The notes beneath the pieces are model-generated. The model was not told where the DNA came from and did no database searches. It saw nothing but the letters and a program-made list of their open reading frames with translations. Of a DNA stretch of 34,372 nucleotides, positions 8,010 through 15,795 are shown piece by piece (position 1 is the stretch's first letter; each line of letters opens with the position of its first letter). A program made the translations under genes and the position numbers. Origin of the DNA: an uncultured Micromonospora sp. (GTDB taxonomy: Bacteria > Actinomycetota > Actinomycetes > Mycobacteriales > Micromonosporaceae); the NCBI GenBank assembly GCA_937951935.1, contig CALGAM010000091.1:1-34372 (forward strand). The letters run 5' to 3'.

Positions 8010-8761
8010 ACCCGACCATCCTCGCCGCCACCACCGGCCGCATCCTCCGGCAGCTCCGGCACGACCGGCGGACGATCGCCCTGCTGGCGGTGGTTCCGAC
8101 GGCGCTGCTCACGCTGCTGTACCACATGTACGCCGACCAGCCCACCGCACCGGGGCAACCCTCGGCCTTCGACCGGATCGCCCTGGTCATGCTCGGCGTC
8201 TTCCCGTTCATCGTGATGTTCCTGGTCACCAGCATCGCGATGCTGCGGGAACGCACCACCGGTACGCTCGAACGGCTGCTCACCACCCCGCTCGGCAAGC
8301 TGGACCTGCTCTTCGGGTACGGCCTGGCGTTCGGGTTGGCCGCCACGGTCCAGGCAGGCCTGGCCGCCGGCGTCGCCTACTGGCTGTTCGACCTGGACAC
8401 CGCCGGCAGCCCCGGCCTGGTGGTGTTGATCTCGGTGGTCGACGCCGTCCTGGGCGTCGCGCTCGGCCTGCTCTGCAGCGCCTTCGCGCGAACCGAGTTC
8501 CAGGCCGTACAGTTCATGCCGGTCGTGGTGGCGCCGCAGATCCTGCTCTGTGGCCTGTTCGTCCGCCGGGACCAGATGGCCGGTTGGCTGGGCGCGGTCA
8601 GCGACGTGCTGCCGCTGTCGTACGCGGTCGAGGCCCTGCAGGAGGTCGGCCGGCACGCCGAGCCGACCGGGACGATGTGGCGTGACCTGGCCGTGGTCGG
8701 AGGGACGATCGTCGTCGCCCTGGTCCTCGGCGCGGCCACGCTGCGACGCCGCACCGGGTGA
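8006..8761 (+). CDS. ABC-2 type transporter permease
   Basis: The membrane half of the exporter, 251 residues, with six predicted helices: one near residues 28-48 (TIALLAVVPTALLTLLYHMY), four in the middle (including FGYGLAFGLAATVQAGLAAG and VVLISVVDAVLGVALGLL) and a last one near 228-246. This is the ABC-2/DrrB-like pattern. The RERTTGTLERLLTTPL coupling segment after helix 2 is typical of the family. The GTG at 8006 overlaps the ATPase stop by four bases, giving coupled translation of the pair. The tetR gene follows within 40 bp. Confidence 0.93.
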   Translation: MNPTILAATTGRILRQLRHDRRTIALLAVVPTALLTLLYHMYADQPTAPGQPSAFDRIALVMLGVFPFIVMFLVTSIAMLRERTTGTLERLLTTPLGKLDLLFGYGLAFGLAATVQAGLAAGVAYWLFDLDTAGSPGLVVLISVVDAVLGVALGLLCSAFARTEFQAVQFMPVVVAPQILLCGLFVRRDQMAGWLGAVSDVLPLSYAVEALQEVGRHAEPTGTMWRDLAVVGGTIVVALVLGAATLRRRTG

Positions 8762-8798
8762 GCACCGGAGCGGAGGAAACCTGAGCACGAGGACGGCG

Positions 8799-9467
8799 AT
8801 GGCACGACGAAGCGGACGGCGACCCGGCAATCCCGGCACCCGGGAGGCGATCCTCGCCGCCGCCCGGGACACCTTCGCCGAACACGGGTTCGACGGTGCC
8901 TCGATCCGTGCCATCGCCGCCCGCGCCGGCGTCGACCCGGCGCTGGTCCACCACTACTTCGGCACCAAGGAGCAGCTCTTCCGGGCCACCGTCGACATCC
9001 CGTTCGACCCACGGGAACTGCTGCCGCAGATCACCGCCGACGGCGTCGAGCACGCCGGGGAACGGTTGCTCGCACTCTTCCTGAGGATCTGGGACTCGCC
9101 CGCCGGCACCGCCGGGGTCGCGCTGCTGCGCTCGGCGGTGAACAACGAGTGGGGCGCGCGGCTGATGCGCGAGTTCGTGGTCACCCAGATCCTCCGCCGG
9201 GCGGCCAACCTGCTCGACCTCGACCCGGCGCAGGCGCCGCTGCGGACGTCGCTGGTCGCGTCCCAGCTGGTCGGTGTGGGGATGATCCGCTACATCCTGC
9301 GGCTGGAGCCGCTCGCCTCGGCACCGCCGGAGCTCGTGGTCGCGCTGATCGGTCCCACCATCCAGCGGTACCTGACCGGTGACATCGTCGGAGCCGACCA
9401 CCCCGGGGCCGGACACGGCCCCGGGGCCACCGACCAGACGGCCGGAAACCCGTTGCCCCAGCGGTGA
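8799..9467 (+). CDS. TetR-family regulator of the ABC-2 operon
   Basis: A 222-residue TetR-family repressor. The DNA-binding helix-turn-helix spans about residues 35-54 (SIRAIAARAGVDPALVHHYF, then GTKEQLF). The rest is a helical ligand-binding and dimerisation domain without close recognisable features, and the last 25 residues are disordered Gly/Ala/Pro. I chose ATG at 8799, with GAGG six bases upstream. A CTG at 8781 with a better GGAGG is a possible alternative that would add six residues. As last gene of the ABC operon it is well placed to repress its own promoter through the palindrome at 7224-7239; the inducer is probably a substrate of the exporter. Confidence 0.92.
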   Translation: MARRSGRRPGNPGTREAILAAARDTFAEHGFDGASIRAIAARAGVDPALVHHYFGTKEQLFRATVDIPFDPRELLPQITADGVEHAGERLLALFLRIWDSPAGTAGVALLRSAVNNEWGARLMREFVVTQILRRAANLLDLDPAQAPLRTSLVASQLVGVGMIRYILRLEPLASAPPELVVALIGPTIQRYLTGDIVGADHPGAGHGPGATDQTAGNPLPQR

Positions 9468-9525
9468 GGTGCTCCGCCACGGCGACCGAGAGATCGGAAC
9501 GCCGGCGCCCGGCACGCCCGCCCGC

Positions 9526-9554
9526 CGACCGTGACCAGCCGCTGATCACGGTCG
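9526..9554. terminator. Stem-loop downstream of tetR
   Basis: A perfect 9-bp inverted repeat (arms 9526-9534 and 9546-9554, loop 11 nt) between the converging tetR and ABC exporter genes. No T-run follows, as is usual in these genomes, so a terminator role is inferred from position. Confidence 0.45.
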
Positions 9555-9623
9555 ACGCCCCGGGTGGCCGGAACAACCCCGTGCCCCGGCCGGATCCACT
9601 CCGGCCCGAAGCGGTCCTGGCCT

Positions 9624-9639
9624 CACCCCGGCAGGGGTG
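9624..9639. terminator. Second stem-loop between convergent operons
   Basis: CACCCC (9624-9629), a GGCA loop and GGGGTG (9634-9639) form a compact hairpin about 50 bp past the stop of the minus-strand ABC exporter gene. It is a likely transcript 3' end for that strand. Confidence 0.4.
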
Positions 9640-9687
9640 GGCTTACCTGAAGGACCGGTCGCGTCCCCCTCGCCGGCCGGGCCGCGC

Positions 9688-11484
9688 TCACCGGGTCTGC
9701 TCCAGCCAGGAGGCGTAGAGCAGGCCGTAGACCGAGTCGGCGTCGCGGACCAGTTCCTCGTGCGGGCCGCGCTGCACGATACGCCCCCTGTCGACCACGA
9801 TCACCTCGTCGGCCGCCTGGGCGGTGGAGAGCCGGTGCGCGATCGTCACCGTGGTCCGGCCCCGGGTCACCGCGTCGAGGGTGCGCTGCAGCCGTACCTC
9901 GGTGGCCGGGTCGACCGCGCTGGTCGCCTCGTCCAACACCAGCAGGTCCGGATCGGCGACGTACGCCCGGGCCAGCGCCACCAGCTGCCGCTCCCCGACG
10001 CTGAGCGCCTCGCCGCGCTCCCCCACCGGGGTCGCCAGTCCGGCCGGCAGGCCGGCCACCCAGTCACCGAGGCCGAGCTCGTCCAACGCGTGCTCCAGCT
10101 CCTCGTCGGTCAGCTCCGGACGGGCGAACCGGATGTTCTCCGCCACGGTCGTGTCGAAGAGGAAGCCGTCCTGCGGCACCATCACGACCCGGGAGCGCAA
10201 CGAGGCGAACCGCACCCGGTCCAGTGGTACGCCGGAGAGCAGCACCTGGCCGGCGGTGGGATCCATCAGCCGGGTGAGCAGCTTGGCGAACGTGGTCTTG
10301 CCGCTGCCGGTCTCGCCGACCACCGCCACCCGGCTCTTGGCCGGGATCTCCACGGAGACGTCGACGAGCACCGGCGGGCCGTCGGGGTAGCGGTAGCAGA
10401 CGTCGACGAAGCGGACGTCGATCGGCCCCGGCGGCAGGTCGACCCCCTGTTCGCCCGGGTCCGCCACGTCCGGCACCACGTCCAGGACGTCGAGGACCCG
10501 CCGCCAGCCCGCGACCGCGTTCTGCGCCTCGTTGAGCACCTCGGTGGCGATCTGCACCGGCTGGATGAACAGCGTCACCAGGAAGAGGAAGGCGGTCAGC
10601 TCGCCGATGCCGATCGCCCCGCCGACACCCAGCCGGACCCCGAGCAGCACGACCCCGGCCAACGCCAGACCGGCGGCGATCTCACCGGTCGAGAAGCTGG
10701 TGACGCTGATCCGGATCGCCCTCTGCTGGGCACGGCGCTGCTCGTCGATGGTCCGGTCCAGCCGTGCGGCGGTCCGGCCGGCCACGCCGTACGCCCGGAT
10801 CACCGGCGCGCCGACCACGCTCTCGGAGATCGCGGCGAGCATGGCGCCCAGCCGCTGCCGGACCAGGCCGTACGCGGCCGCGAGGCGCCTCTGGAACAGC
10901 CGGATCACCACGACGGCCGGCGCGAAGGCCGCGAAGACCACCAGGGTGAGCTGCCAGGAGTAGACCAGCATGACGACGGTGGTGACCACCACCTGGCCGA
11001 GGCTGATCAGCAGGATCACGCCGCCCCACTGCAGGAACTGGGTGATCTGGTCGACGTCGCTGGTCACCCGGGAGACCAGCGACCCGCGCCGCTCCGCCTG
11101 CTGGTGCAGCGTGGAGAGGTTGTGCACGTGTCGGAAGGCCCGGACCCGCACGTTGGCCAGAGCGGTCTCGCTGACCGTGAACAGCCGGCGCATCATCAGG
11201 TAGCCGCAGAGCGTGGTCACCACCAGGACGGCCGCCGTGGTCGCCACCACCGCCGCCACCACGTCCAGGTTCGGGCCGCCGGGTGCCCGCAGCCCGCGGT
11301 CGACACCCTGCTGGATCGCGACCGGTACCGCGGCTCGACCCGCCATCGACACCACGGCCAGCCCGAGGGTGCCGGCGAGCCCGGTCCGCAGCTCCGGGGA
11401 GAGTGCCAGGCCCCGGCGTACCGTCCGCCAGGTGCTCTCCCGTGGGCTGGCCGCGGCCGTCGCGCGGGATGCCGTCGTGGTCAT
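9688..11484 (-). CDS. ABC exporter, consensus subunit of a heterodimer
   Basis: A 598-residue half-exporter with a six-helix membrane domain (about residues 30-330) fused to an ATPase. Walker A ETGSGKTT (Lys near 396), Walker B LLVLDEATSAVD with catalytic Glu, and switch His in IAHRLST are intact, but the signature is LSVGERQ instead of LSGGQ. This matches the partner pattern of heterodimeric exporters such as TM287/288. I prefer ATG at 11484, with GAGGGGGG upstream. GTG at 11550, one base after the partner stop, would add an Ala-rich 22-residue leader and also has a purine-rich site. The substrate is unknown; lipids, drugs or a peptide product are possible. No C39 peptidase domain is present. 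Confidence 0.92.
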   Translation of the reverse strand: MTTTASRATAAASPRESTWRTVRRGLALSPELRTGLAGTLGLAVVSMAGRAAVPVAIQQGVDRGLRAPGGPNLDVVAAVVATTAAVLVVTTLCGYLMMRRLFTVSETALANVRVRAFRHVHNLSTLHQQAERRGSLVSRVTSDVDQITQFLQWGGVILLISLGQVVVTTVVMLVYSWQLTLVVFAAFAPAVVVIRLFQRRLAAAYGLVRQRLGAMLAAISESVVGAPVIRAYGVAGRTAARLDRTIDEQRRAQQRAIRISVTSFSTGEIAAGLALAGVVLLGVRLGVGGAIGIGELTAFLFLVTLFIQPVQIATEVLNEAQNAVAGWRRVLDVLDVVPDVADPGEQGVDLPPGPIDVRFVDVCYRYPDGPPVLVDVSVEIPAKSRVAVVGETGSGKTTFAKLLTRLMDPTAGQVLLSGVPLDRVRFASLRSRVVMVPQDGFLFDTTVAENIRFARPELTDEELEHALDELGLGDWVAGLPAGLATPVGERGEALSVGERQLVALARAYVADPDLLVLDEATSAVDPATEVRLQRTLDAVTRGRTTVTIAHRLSTAQAADEVIVVDRGRIVQRGPHEELVRDADSVYGLLYASWLEQTR

Positions 11485-11551
11485 GCTCGCCCCCCTCGCC
11501 GCGCCCGTCGACGCCGTACGCGCTGCCGCCGCCGCGGCCGGTCCGTCCACC

Positions 11552-13576
11552 TCACGCCCCCACCTCGCTGCGCTCGGCGTCCCGTTCCCGCTGCCGTTCC
11601 GCCTCGGCCCGCTCGTACGCGGTGACCAGGGCGGCGTACCCGGGCGTGGTCTCCAGCAGGGTGTGGTGGGTGCCCCGCCCGACCACCCGGCCGTGCTCGA
11701 CGTAGACCACCTCGTCGGCCAGCGCGATGGTCGCCCGCCGGTACGCCACGACCAGGATCGAGGTGGGCGCCGCCGGGCCGTGCGGTGTCGACGCGGCCGG
11801 CGCCCGCCCGTCGCCGGTGGCCGCGACGGGTGCGTCGTGGGAGGCCCGGCCGCCGCGGAGCCCGGCGAGGATCGCCGCCTCCACCCTCGGGTCGACCGCG
11901 CTGGTCGCGTCGTCGAGCACGAGCAGCCGGGGCCGGCCGGCGAGCGCGCGGGCCAGGGTGAGCCGCTGGCGCTGGCCGCCCGACAGCGCCGCGCCCCGCT
12001 CCCCCACCACGGTGTCCAGCCCGTCGGGCAGCGCCGCGACGAAGCCGTCGGCCTCGGCGAGCCGCAGCGCGGCCCAGACGTCGTCGTCGGTGATGCCGGG
12101 CCGACCGAGGGTGACGTTCTCCCGGATGGTGTCGTCGAAGACGAACGGCACCTGCGGTACCAGCGCGGTGGCGGTGGCGAGGGAGTCGGCGGTCAGCGAC
12201 CGCAGGTCGACCCCGTCCAGGGTCACCGTCCCGGCGTCGGGGTCGACCAGCCGGACCGCGAGGGAGGCGATCGTCGACTTGCCGGAACCGGTGGGGCCGA
12301 CCAGCGCGACCGTGCGGCCGGCGGGGACGGTGAACGACACCTCGTGCAGCACGGGCGTGCCGACGGGCTCCGGGGCACCGGTCGCGACCGCCTCCGGCGG
12401 GGCCGGCGCGGGAACGGGTGCGGCGGGTTCGGCGGTCGGCGGAGCCGGATCACCCGACGCCGTGGCCGGGGCCGGCTGGGTGCCCGCCGGGTAGCTGAAG
12501 CTGACGCGGTCGAAGACCAGGGTGGCGGGGCGTCCCGGGTCCGCGTCCAGCGTCACCTCCCCGTACGGCATCTCGCCGCTGGCGGTGAGCACGGTCTGCA
12601 ACCGGTCCCAGCCGGCGACGCTGCGCGGCAGCTCGGCGAGGACCCACCCGATCGCCCGTACCGGGAAGGCCAGCACGGTGAAGAGGAACGCGACACCGAC
12701 CAGCTCGGTGATGCCGACCGCGCCCTGACCCAGCCGGACCGCGCCGACGACGAGCACGGCCAGGGTGCCGAGACCGGGCAGGGTCTCCAGCATCGGGTCG
12801 AAGAGCCCGCGCAGCCGGCCGACGGCGATGAGTGCGTCGCGCAACTCGCCCGCCTGGGCGGCGAACCGGGCGGTCTCCCGGGCCTCCTGCCCCATGGTCT
12901 TGACCACCAGCGCGCCGTCGAAGCTCTCGTGGGCGATGGCGCTGACCTGCGCCCGCATCTGCTGGGCGCGGGCCTGGCGGGGGGCCATCCGCCGGGAGTA
13001 GACGACGTTCAGGGTGAACAGCGCGGGGAAGACCGCGATCCCGACCAGGGCGAGAACCCAGTCGGTGACGACGAGCGACACCAGCGCGGCGGCCAGCATC
13101 ACCAGCGTGCCGACGGCGAACGGCAGCGGCGCGATGGGGAACCAGGCCGCCTCGACGTCGGAGTTGGCGTGGGAGAGCAGGGCACCGGTGGCGTGCCGGT
13201 GGTGCCAGGCGAGCGGCAGTTCCAGGTACCGGCGGGTGACGCGGCGACGGTAGCGCGCCTGGAGGCGGTACTGCATGTAGCCGGCGCCGATCCGCCGGCC
13301 GACCATGCCCAGTACCCGACCGAGGCTCACCGCCAGCAGCGCGCCGGCGCCGAGCAGCACCGTGCCGAGCTCGGCCTCGCCCCGTTCGAACGCCGGCACC
13401 ACCACGGTGCCGACGACGGCGCCGACGACGTACGCGCTGGCGACGATGAGCAGGCTGTAGAGGACGCTGCCGGCGACCGCGACGGTGAAGACCCACGGCT
13501 CGTCCCGGATGGCGTAGCCGAGGATCCGGATTCCTCTGATCAGCACGTCGCGGCTCGTCCTGCCCGCCACCGTCAT
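11552..13576 (-). CDS. ABC exporter, degenerate-site subunit of a heterodimer
   Basis: A 674-residue half-exporter, membrane domain at about residues 30-320 and ATPase at about 355-655. Walker A GPTGSGKST (Lys433) and signature LSGGQRQR are canonical, but Walker B reads LLVLDDATSAVD (Asp replaces the catalytic Glu) and the switch His is absent (VAYRRATIA instead of VAHRxST). That predicts one degenerate and one active ATP site when paired with the next gene. Two unusual Pro/Ala/Gly-rich insertions interrupt the ATPase: about 45 residues between its first beta strands, and about 30 residues after the D-loop. ATG at 13576 follows GGCGGGGG. It is first gene of a two-gene operon. Confidence 0.92.
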   Translation of the reverse strand: MTVAGRTSRDVLIRGIRILGYAIRDEPWVFTVAVAGSVLYSLLIVASAYVVGAVVGTVVVPAFERGEAELGTVLLGAGALLAVSLGRVLGMVGRRIGAGYMQYRLQARYRRRVTRRYLELPLAWHHRHATGALLSHANSDVEAAWFPIAPLPFAVGTLVMLAAALVSLVVTDWVLALVGIAVFPALFTLNVVYSRRMAPRQARAQQMRAQVSAIAHESFDGALVVKTMGQEARETARFAAQAGELRDALIAVGRLRGLFDPMLETLPGLGTLAVLVVGAVRLGQGAVGITELVGVAFLFTVLAFPVRAIGWVLAELPRSVAGWDRLQTVLTASGEMPYGEVTLDADPGRPATLVFDRVSFSYPAGTQPAPATASGDPAPPTAEPAAPVPAPAPPEAVATGAPEPVGTPVLHEVSFTVPAGRTVALVGPTGSGKSTIASLAVRLVDPDAGTVTLDGVDLRSLTADSLATATALVPQVPFVFDDTIRENVTLGRPGITDDDVWAALRLAEADGFVAALPDGLDTVVGERGAALSGGQRQRLTLARALAGRPRLLVLDDATSAVDPRVEAAILAGLRGGRASHDAPVAATGDGRAPAASTPHGPAAPTSILVVAYRRATIALADEVVYVEHGRVVGRGTHHTLLETTPGYAALVTAYERAEAERQRERDAERSEVGA

Positions 13577-13716
13577 CCCCCGCCGTAAGTGTCCGTAGCT
13601 CCGATCATCCTTACCGATCCGGCGCCGCGACGGCGAACCGACAGGTCCACCGGCACGGCCCGGCGGGACGTGTGTCCGCCGTCACGTGCTCACCACACAC
13701 GACGCGGGACTACGCC

Positions 13717-13722
13717 TAGGAT
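13717..13722 (+). promoter_or_regulatory. Candidate -10 giving a leaderless mRNA
   Basis: TAGGAT ends 6 nt before the ATG at 13729 and no Shine-Dalgarno is present, so transcription probably starts at or next to the start codon. No good -35 is visible. Confidence 0.4.
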
Positions 13723-13728
13723 CGACAC

Positions 13729-14358
13729 ATGTCTCGGTATGCGGACTCGGAGCGTCACGCCCTGGCCGATCTTCTCACCGCCCGTGGTCCGGACGCACCG
13801 ACCACAATCCCCGGCTGGACCACCCGTGACCTCGCCGCCCACCTGGTGGTGCGCGAGCGCCGGCCGGACACCGTGCCGGGACTCCTGCTCCGGCCGCTGG
13901 CCGGACACACCGAACGGGTACGGCGGGCGGCGGCGGCCCGGCCGTACCCGGCGCTGGTCGAGCTGGTCCGGAGGCGGCCGCGATGGGGACCGCTGAGCCT
14001 GCCGCTGGTCGACGAGCTGGCCAACCTCGCCGAGTTCTTCATCCACCACGAGGACGTCCGCCGGGCCGAGACCGGCTGGCACCCGCGGCAGCTTCCGGAG
14101 GCCCAGCAGGCGGCGCTCTGGAAACGGGTCCCCGGCCTGGCCCGGAGGTCGCTGCGCCGGTTCCCGGCCGCGCTCCTGGTGCAGGCACCGCACCACGGCG
14201 AGGTCGCGGTCGGTACGGGCGGGCCACAGGTCCGGCTGGTCGGTCCACCGGCCGAGCTGGTGATGTTCCTGTTCGGCCGGCAGCGCGTCGCCCGGGTACG
14301 GCTGCGGGGCCCCACCGCGCTCACCGAGCGGCTGCAGACCATGAGGCTCGGAATCTGA
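13729..14358 (+). CDS. TIGR03085-family protein (maleylpyruvate isomerase-like fold)
   Basis: A 209-residue actinobacterial protein of the TIGR03085 type, related to the DinB/maleylpyruvate isomerase N-terminal four-helix bundle. Recognisable features are the opening SRYADSERHALADLL, the TIPGWTTRDLAAHLVVRERRPD block whose His would be a metal ligand, and EFFIHHEDVRRA with further candidate metal-binding His residues. The activity is not known; a metal- or thiol-dependent role is only a family-level guess. It is divergent from the ABC exporter pair and 31 bp upstream of the terpene synthase, so the two may share a transcript. Confidence 0.85.
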   Translation: MSRYADSERHALADLLTARGPDAPTTIPGWTTRDLAAHLVVRERRPDTVPGLLLRPLAGHTERVRRAAAARPYPALVELVRRRPRWGPLSLPLVDELANLAEFFIHHEDVRRAETGWHPRQLPEAQQAALWKRVPGLARRSLRRFPAALLVQAPHHGEVAVGTGGPQVRLVGPPAELVMFLFGRQRVARVRLRGPTALTERLQTMRLGI

Positions 14359-14389
14359 CCCGGACACCGGTGCACCCGACAGGAGCAGG

Positions 14390-15343
14390 ATGCGTACCTT
14401 CGCCGAGACGACGCTGACCAACCCACCCTTTCCGGCCCGGGTCAACGACCACGTCGGGGAGATCCGTGACCAGTCCCTGCGCTGGGCCGCCGACTTCGGC
14501 CTGGTGTCCACCGACGACGGCCTGCGCCGGCTGACCCGGGCCAACGCGGCCGAGTTGGCCGGACGCGCCTGCCCGGACGCCCGGCCGGAGCACCTGCGCC
14601 TCCTCGCCGACCTCATCACCTGGCTGTTCGCCTTCGACGACAGTTGCGACGACGACGGCCTGGGGCACGACCCGGCCCGGCTCGCCCCGGTCGTCGGGCG
14701 GCTGCTGGACGTCCTGGACCTGCTGGGTGCGCCGGCGTCGTCGGAGTCGGCCGTCGGCTCCGGACCCACCGCGGCCGCCCTGCACGACCTGTGCCGGCGG
14801 TTACGCGCGCAGGACCGCCCACACCTGCTGCTCCGGTTCGCCAACCAGATGCGCGACTACCTGCTCGCCCTGCTCTGGGAGGCGGCCAACCGGGAACGGG
14901 CGCGGGTTCCGCAGCTGGCCGAGTATCTGCAGATGCGGCGGCACACCGGGGGTGTCCGGCCGAGCCTCACGCTGACCGACCTGGCGCACGGCACCACGGG
15001 CGAGGCGGCGCGTCGGACCGCCCCGCAGATCTCCGTCCTGGACAATCTCGCCACCGACCTGGTCTGCTGGTCCAACGACATCTTCTCCTACGACAAGGAG
15101 AGCCGACAGGGCGGCGACGGGCACAACCTCGTCGTGGTCCTGGCCCGGGCGACGGGCCGACCGGAGCGGTCCGGGCTCGTCGAGGCGGCCGAGTGGTTCA
15201 ACACCACGCTCCAGACGTACCTACGGGTGGAGGCGGAACTGCTGGTGGACGCGGACGCCGAGACGATCGGGTTCGTCACCGCCCGCCGCTGCTGGATCCG
15301 GGGCAGCTACGACTGGTCGCTGAACGCCAGCCGCTACCACTGA
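14390..15343 (+). CDS. Class I terpene synthase (bacterial, family 1)
   Basis: A 317-residue terpene cyclase that ionises a prenyl diphosphate and folds it into a cyclic terpene. The Mg-binding Asp-rich motif is FDDSCDD (D83, D84, D87), the NSE triad is NDIFSYDKE (N229, S233, E237), and the C-terminal Arg-Tyr pair is R315-Y316, so all catalytic elements are present. Substrate (GPP, FPP or other) and product cannot be assigned; length fits mono- or sesquiterpene synthases. No prenyltransferase or P450 is nearby. AGGAG lies five bases before the ATG. Leu138 is a TTA codon (14801-14803), which in streptomycete-type genomes ties expression to the developmental bldA tRNA. Confidence 0.93.
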   Translation: MRTFAETTLTNPPFPARVNDHVGEIRDQSLRWAADFGLVSTDDGLRRLTRANAAELAGRACPDARPEHLRLLADLITWLFAFDDSCDDDGLGHDPARLAPVVGRLLDVLDLLGAPASSESAVGSGPTAAALHDLCRRLRAQDRPHLLLRFANQMRDYLLALLWEAANRERARVPQLAEYLQMRRHTGGVRPSLTLTDLAHGTTGEAARRTAPQISVLDNLATDLVCWSNDIFSYDKESRQGGDGHNLVVVLARATGRPERSGLVEAAEWFNTTLQTYLRVEAELLVDADAETIGFVTARRCWIRGSYDWSLNASRYH

Positions 15344-15466
15344 GCACGAGCCGCACCGACGACACGACGGGCCGCGCCGACGGCGAGGGCGCGGGCACGA
15401 CGGGCGCGGGCCGGGCGGTGGAGGCCGCCCGGCGTCGATCCGGGCGGTGTCGGCCGGGGCCGGGTC

Positions 15467-15584
15467 GCCCCCGGGCGGGGCGGCCCCGGGTGCGCGACGG
15501 TTGACGCATCGGCGTCGGTCGCAGTGATGGATTGAACTTCCGCCAGATCCGTACTGAGATTTGATCAGTTGCCCCCGGGCGGGG
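15467..15584. repeat. Direct repeat of a 14-nt GC element upstream of the lanthipeptide genes
   Basis: GCCCCCGGGCGGGG occurs at 15467-15480 and again at 15571-15584, 104 bp apart. The second copy forms the left arm of the hairpin at 15573-15598. Such a GC string could recur by chance, so meaning is uncertain. Confidence 0.5.
15532..15560 (+). promoter_or_regulatory. Candidate promoter of the lanthipeptide operon
   Basis: A locally AT-richer stretch carries TTGAAC (15532-15537), a 17-bp spacer and TGAGAT (15555-15560). A short inverted repeat ACTGA/TCAGT spans its 3' end. Transcription would start near 15567, just before the hairpin. A TTGACG at 15501-15506 is a second possible -35 with no good -10. 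Confidence 0.4.
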
Positions 15585-15598
15585 TTCCCCGCCCGGGG
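15573..15598 (+). promoter_or_regulatory. Perfect 12-bp hairpin in the precursor 5' leader
   Basis: CCCCGGGCGGGG, a TT centre and CCCCGCCCGGGG form a perfect inverted repeat 30 bp before the precursor ATG and 14 bp before its AAGGAGG site. It could act as an operator, a 5' mRNA stabiliser or a terminator of upstream transcription; sequence alone does not decide. Confidence 0.6.
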
Positions 15599-15627
15599 CG
15601 GAGGCACCGACAAGGAGGGACACCCAG

Positions 15628-15783
15628 ATGAGTGACACGGCAGTGCTGGAGCTGGACCACGCCCTGGACCACCCGGCGGGTGACCTGGAGGCGGAGCTGC
15701 GGGAGCTGGAGGAGTCGCTGGAACTGCAGTCGACCGAGGCGGTGTTCACCTTCCTCTCCGCCGTCCGCATCTGCTGCTTCTAG
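15628..15783 (+). CDS. lanA: Class II lanthipeptide precursor, 51 residues
   Basis: This short gene is placed directly before lanM, with a perfect AAGGAGG nine bases upstream of ATG and 12 bp from its TAG to the lanM ATG. Residues 1-34 form a very acidic, Leu-rich leader (11 Asp/Glu against one Arg) ending in SLELQ. Residues 35-51, STEAVFTFLSAVRICCF, are the likely modified core: Ser35, Thr36, Thr41 and Ser44 can be dehydrated and Cys49 and Cys50 can close two thioether rings. There is no GG or GA cleavage site before the core, unlike most class II precursors; the LELQ resembles the LxLQ motif of class III leaders. The ending F-x-x-x-x-x-x-C-C-F loosely recalls lacticin 481-type tails but I do not recognise the peptide. 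The core boundary is inferred. Confidence 0.82.
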   Translation: MSDTAVLELDHALDHPAGDLEAELRELEESLELQSTEAVFTFLSAVRICCF

Positions 15784-15795
15784 GCCACCGCCGTC

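Noticed and set aside
9637..13588. Long plus-strand frames antisense to the ABC exporter genes
   Set aside because: GC-driven shadow frames rich in His/Gln/Asp/Arg, with no recognisable fold; the minus-strand ATPase motifs are definitive.
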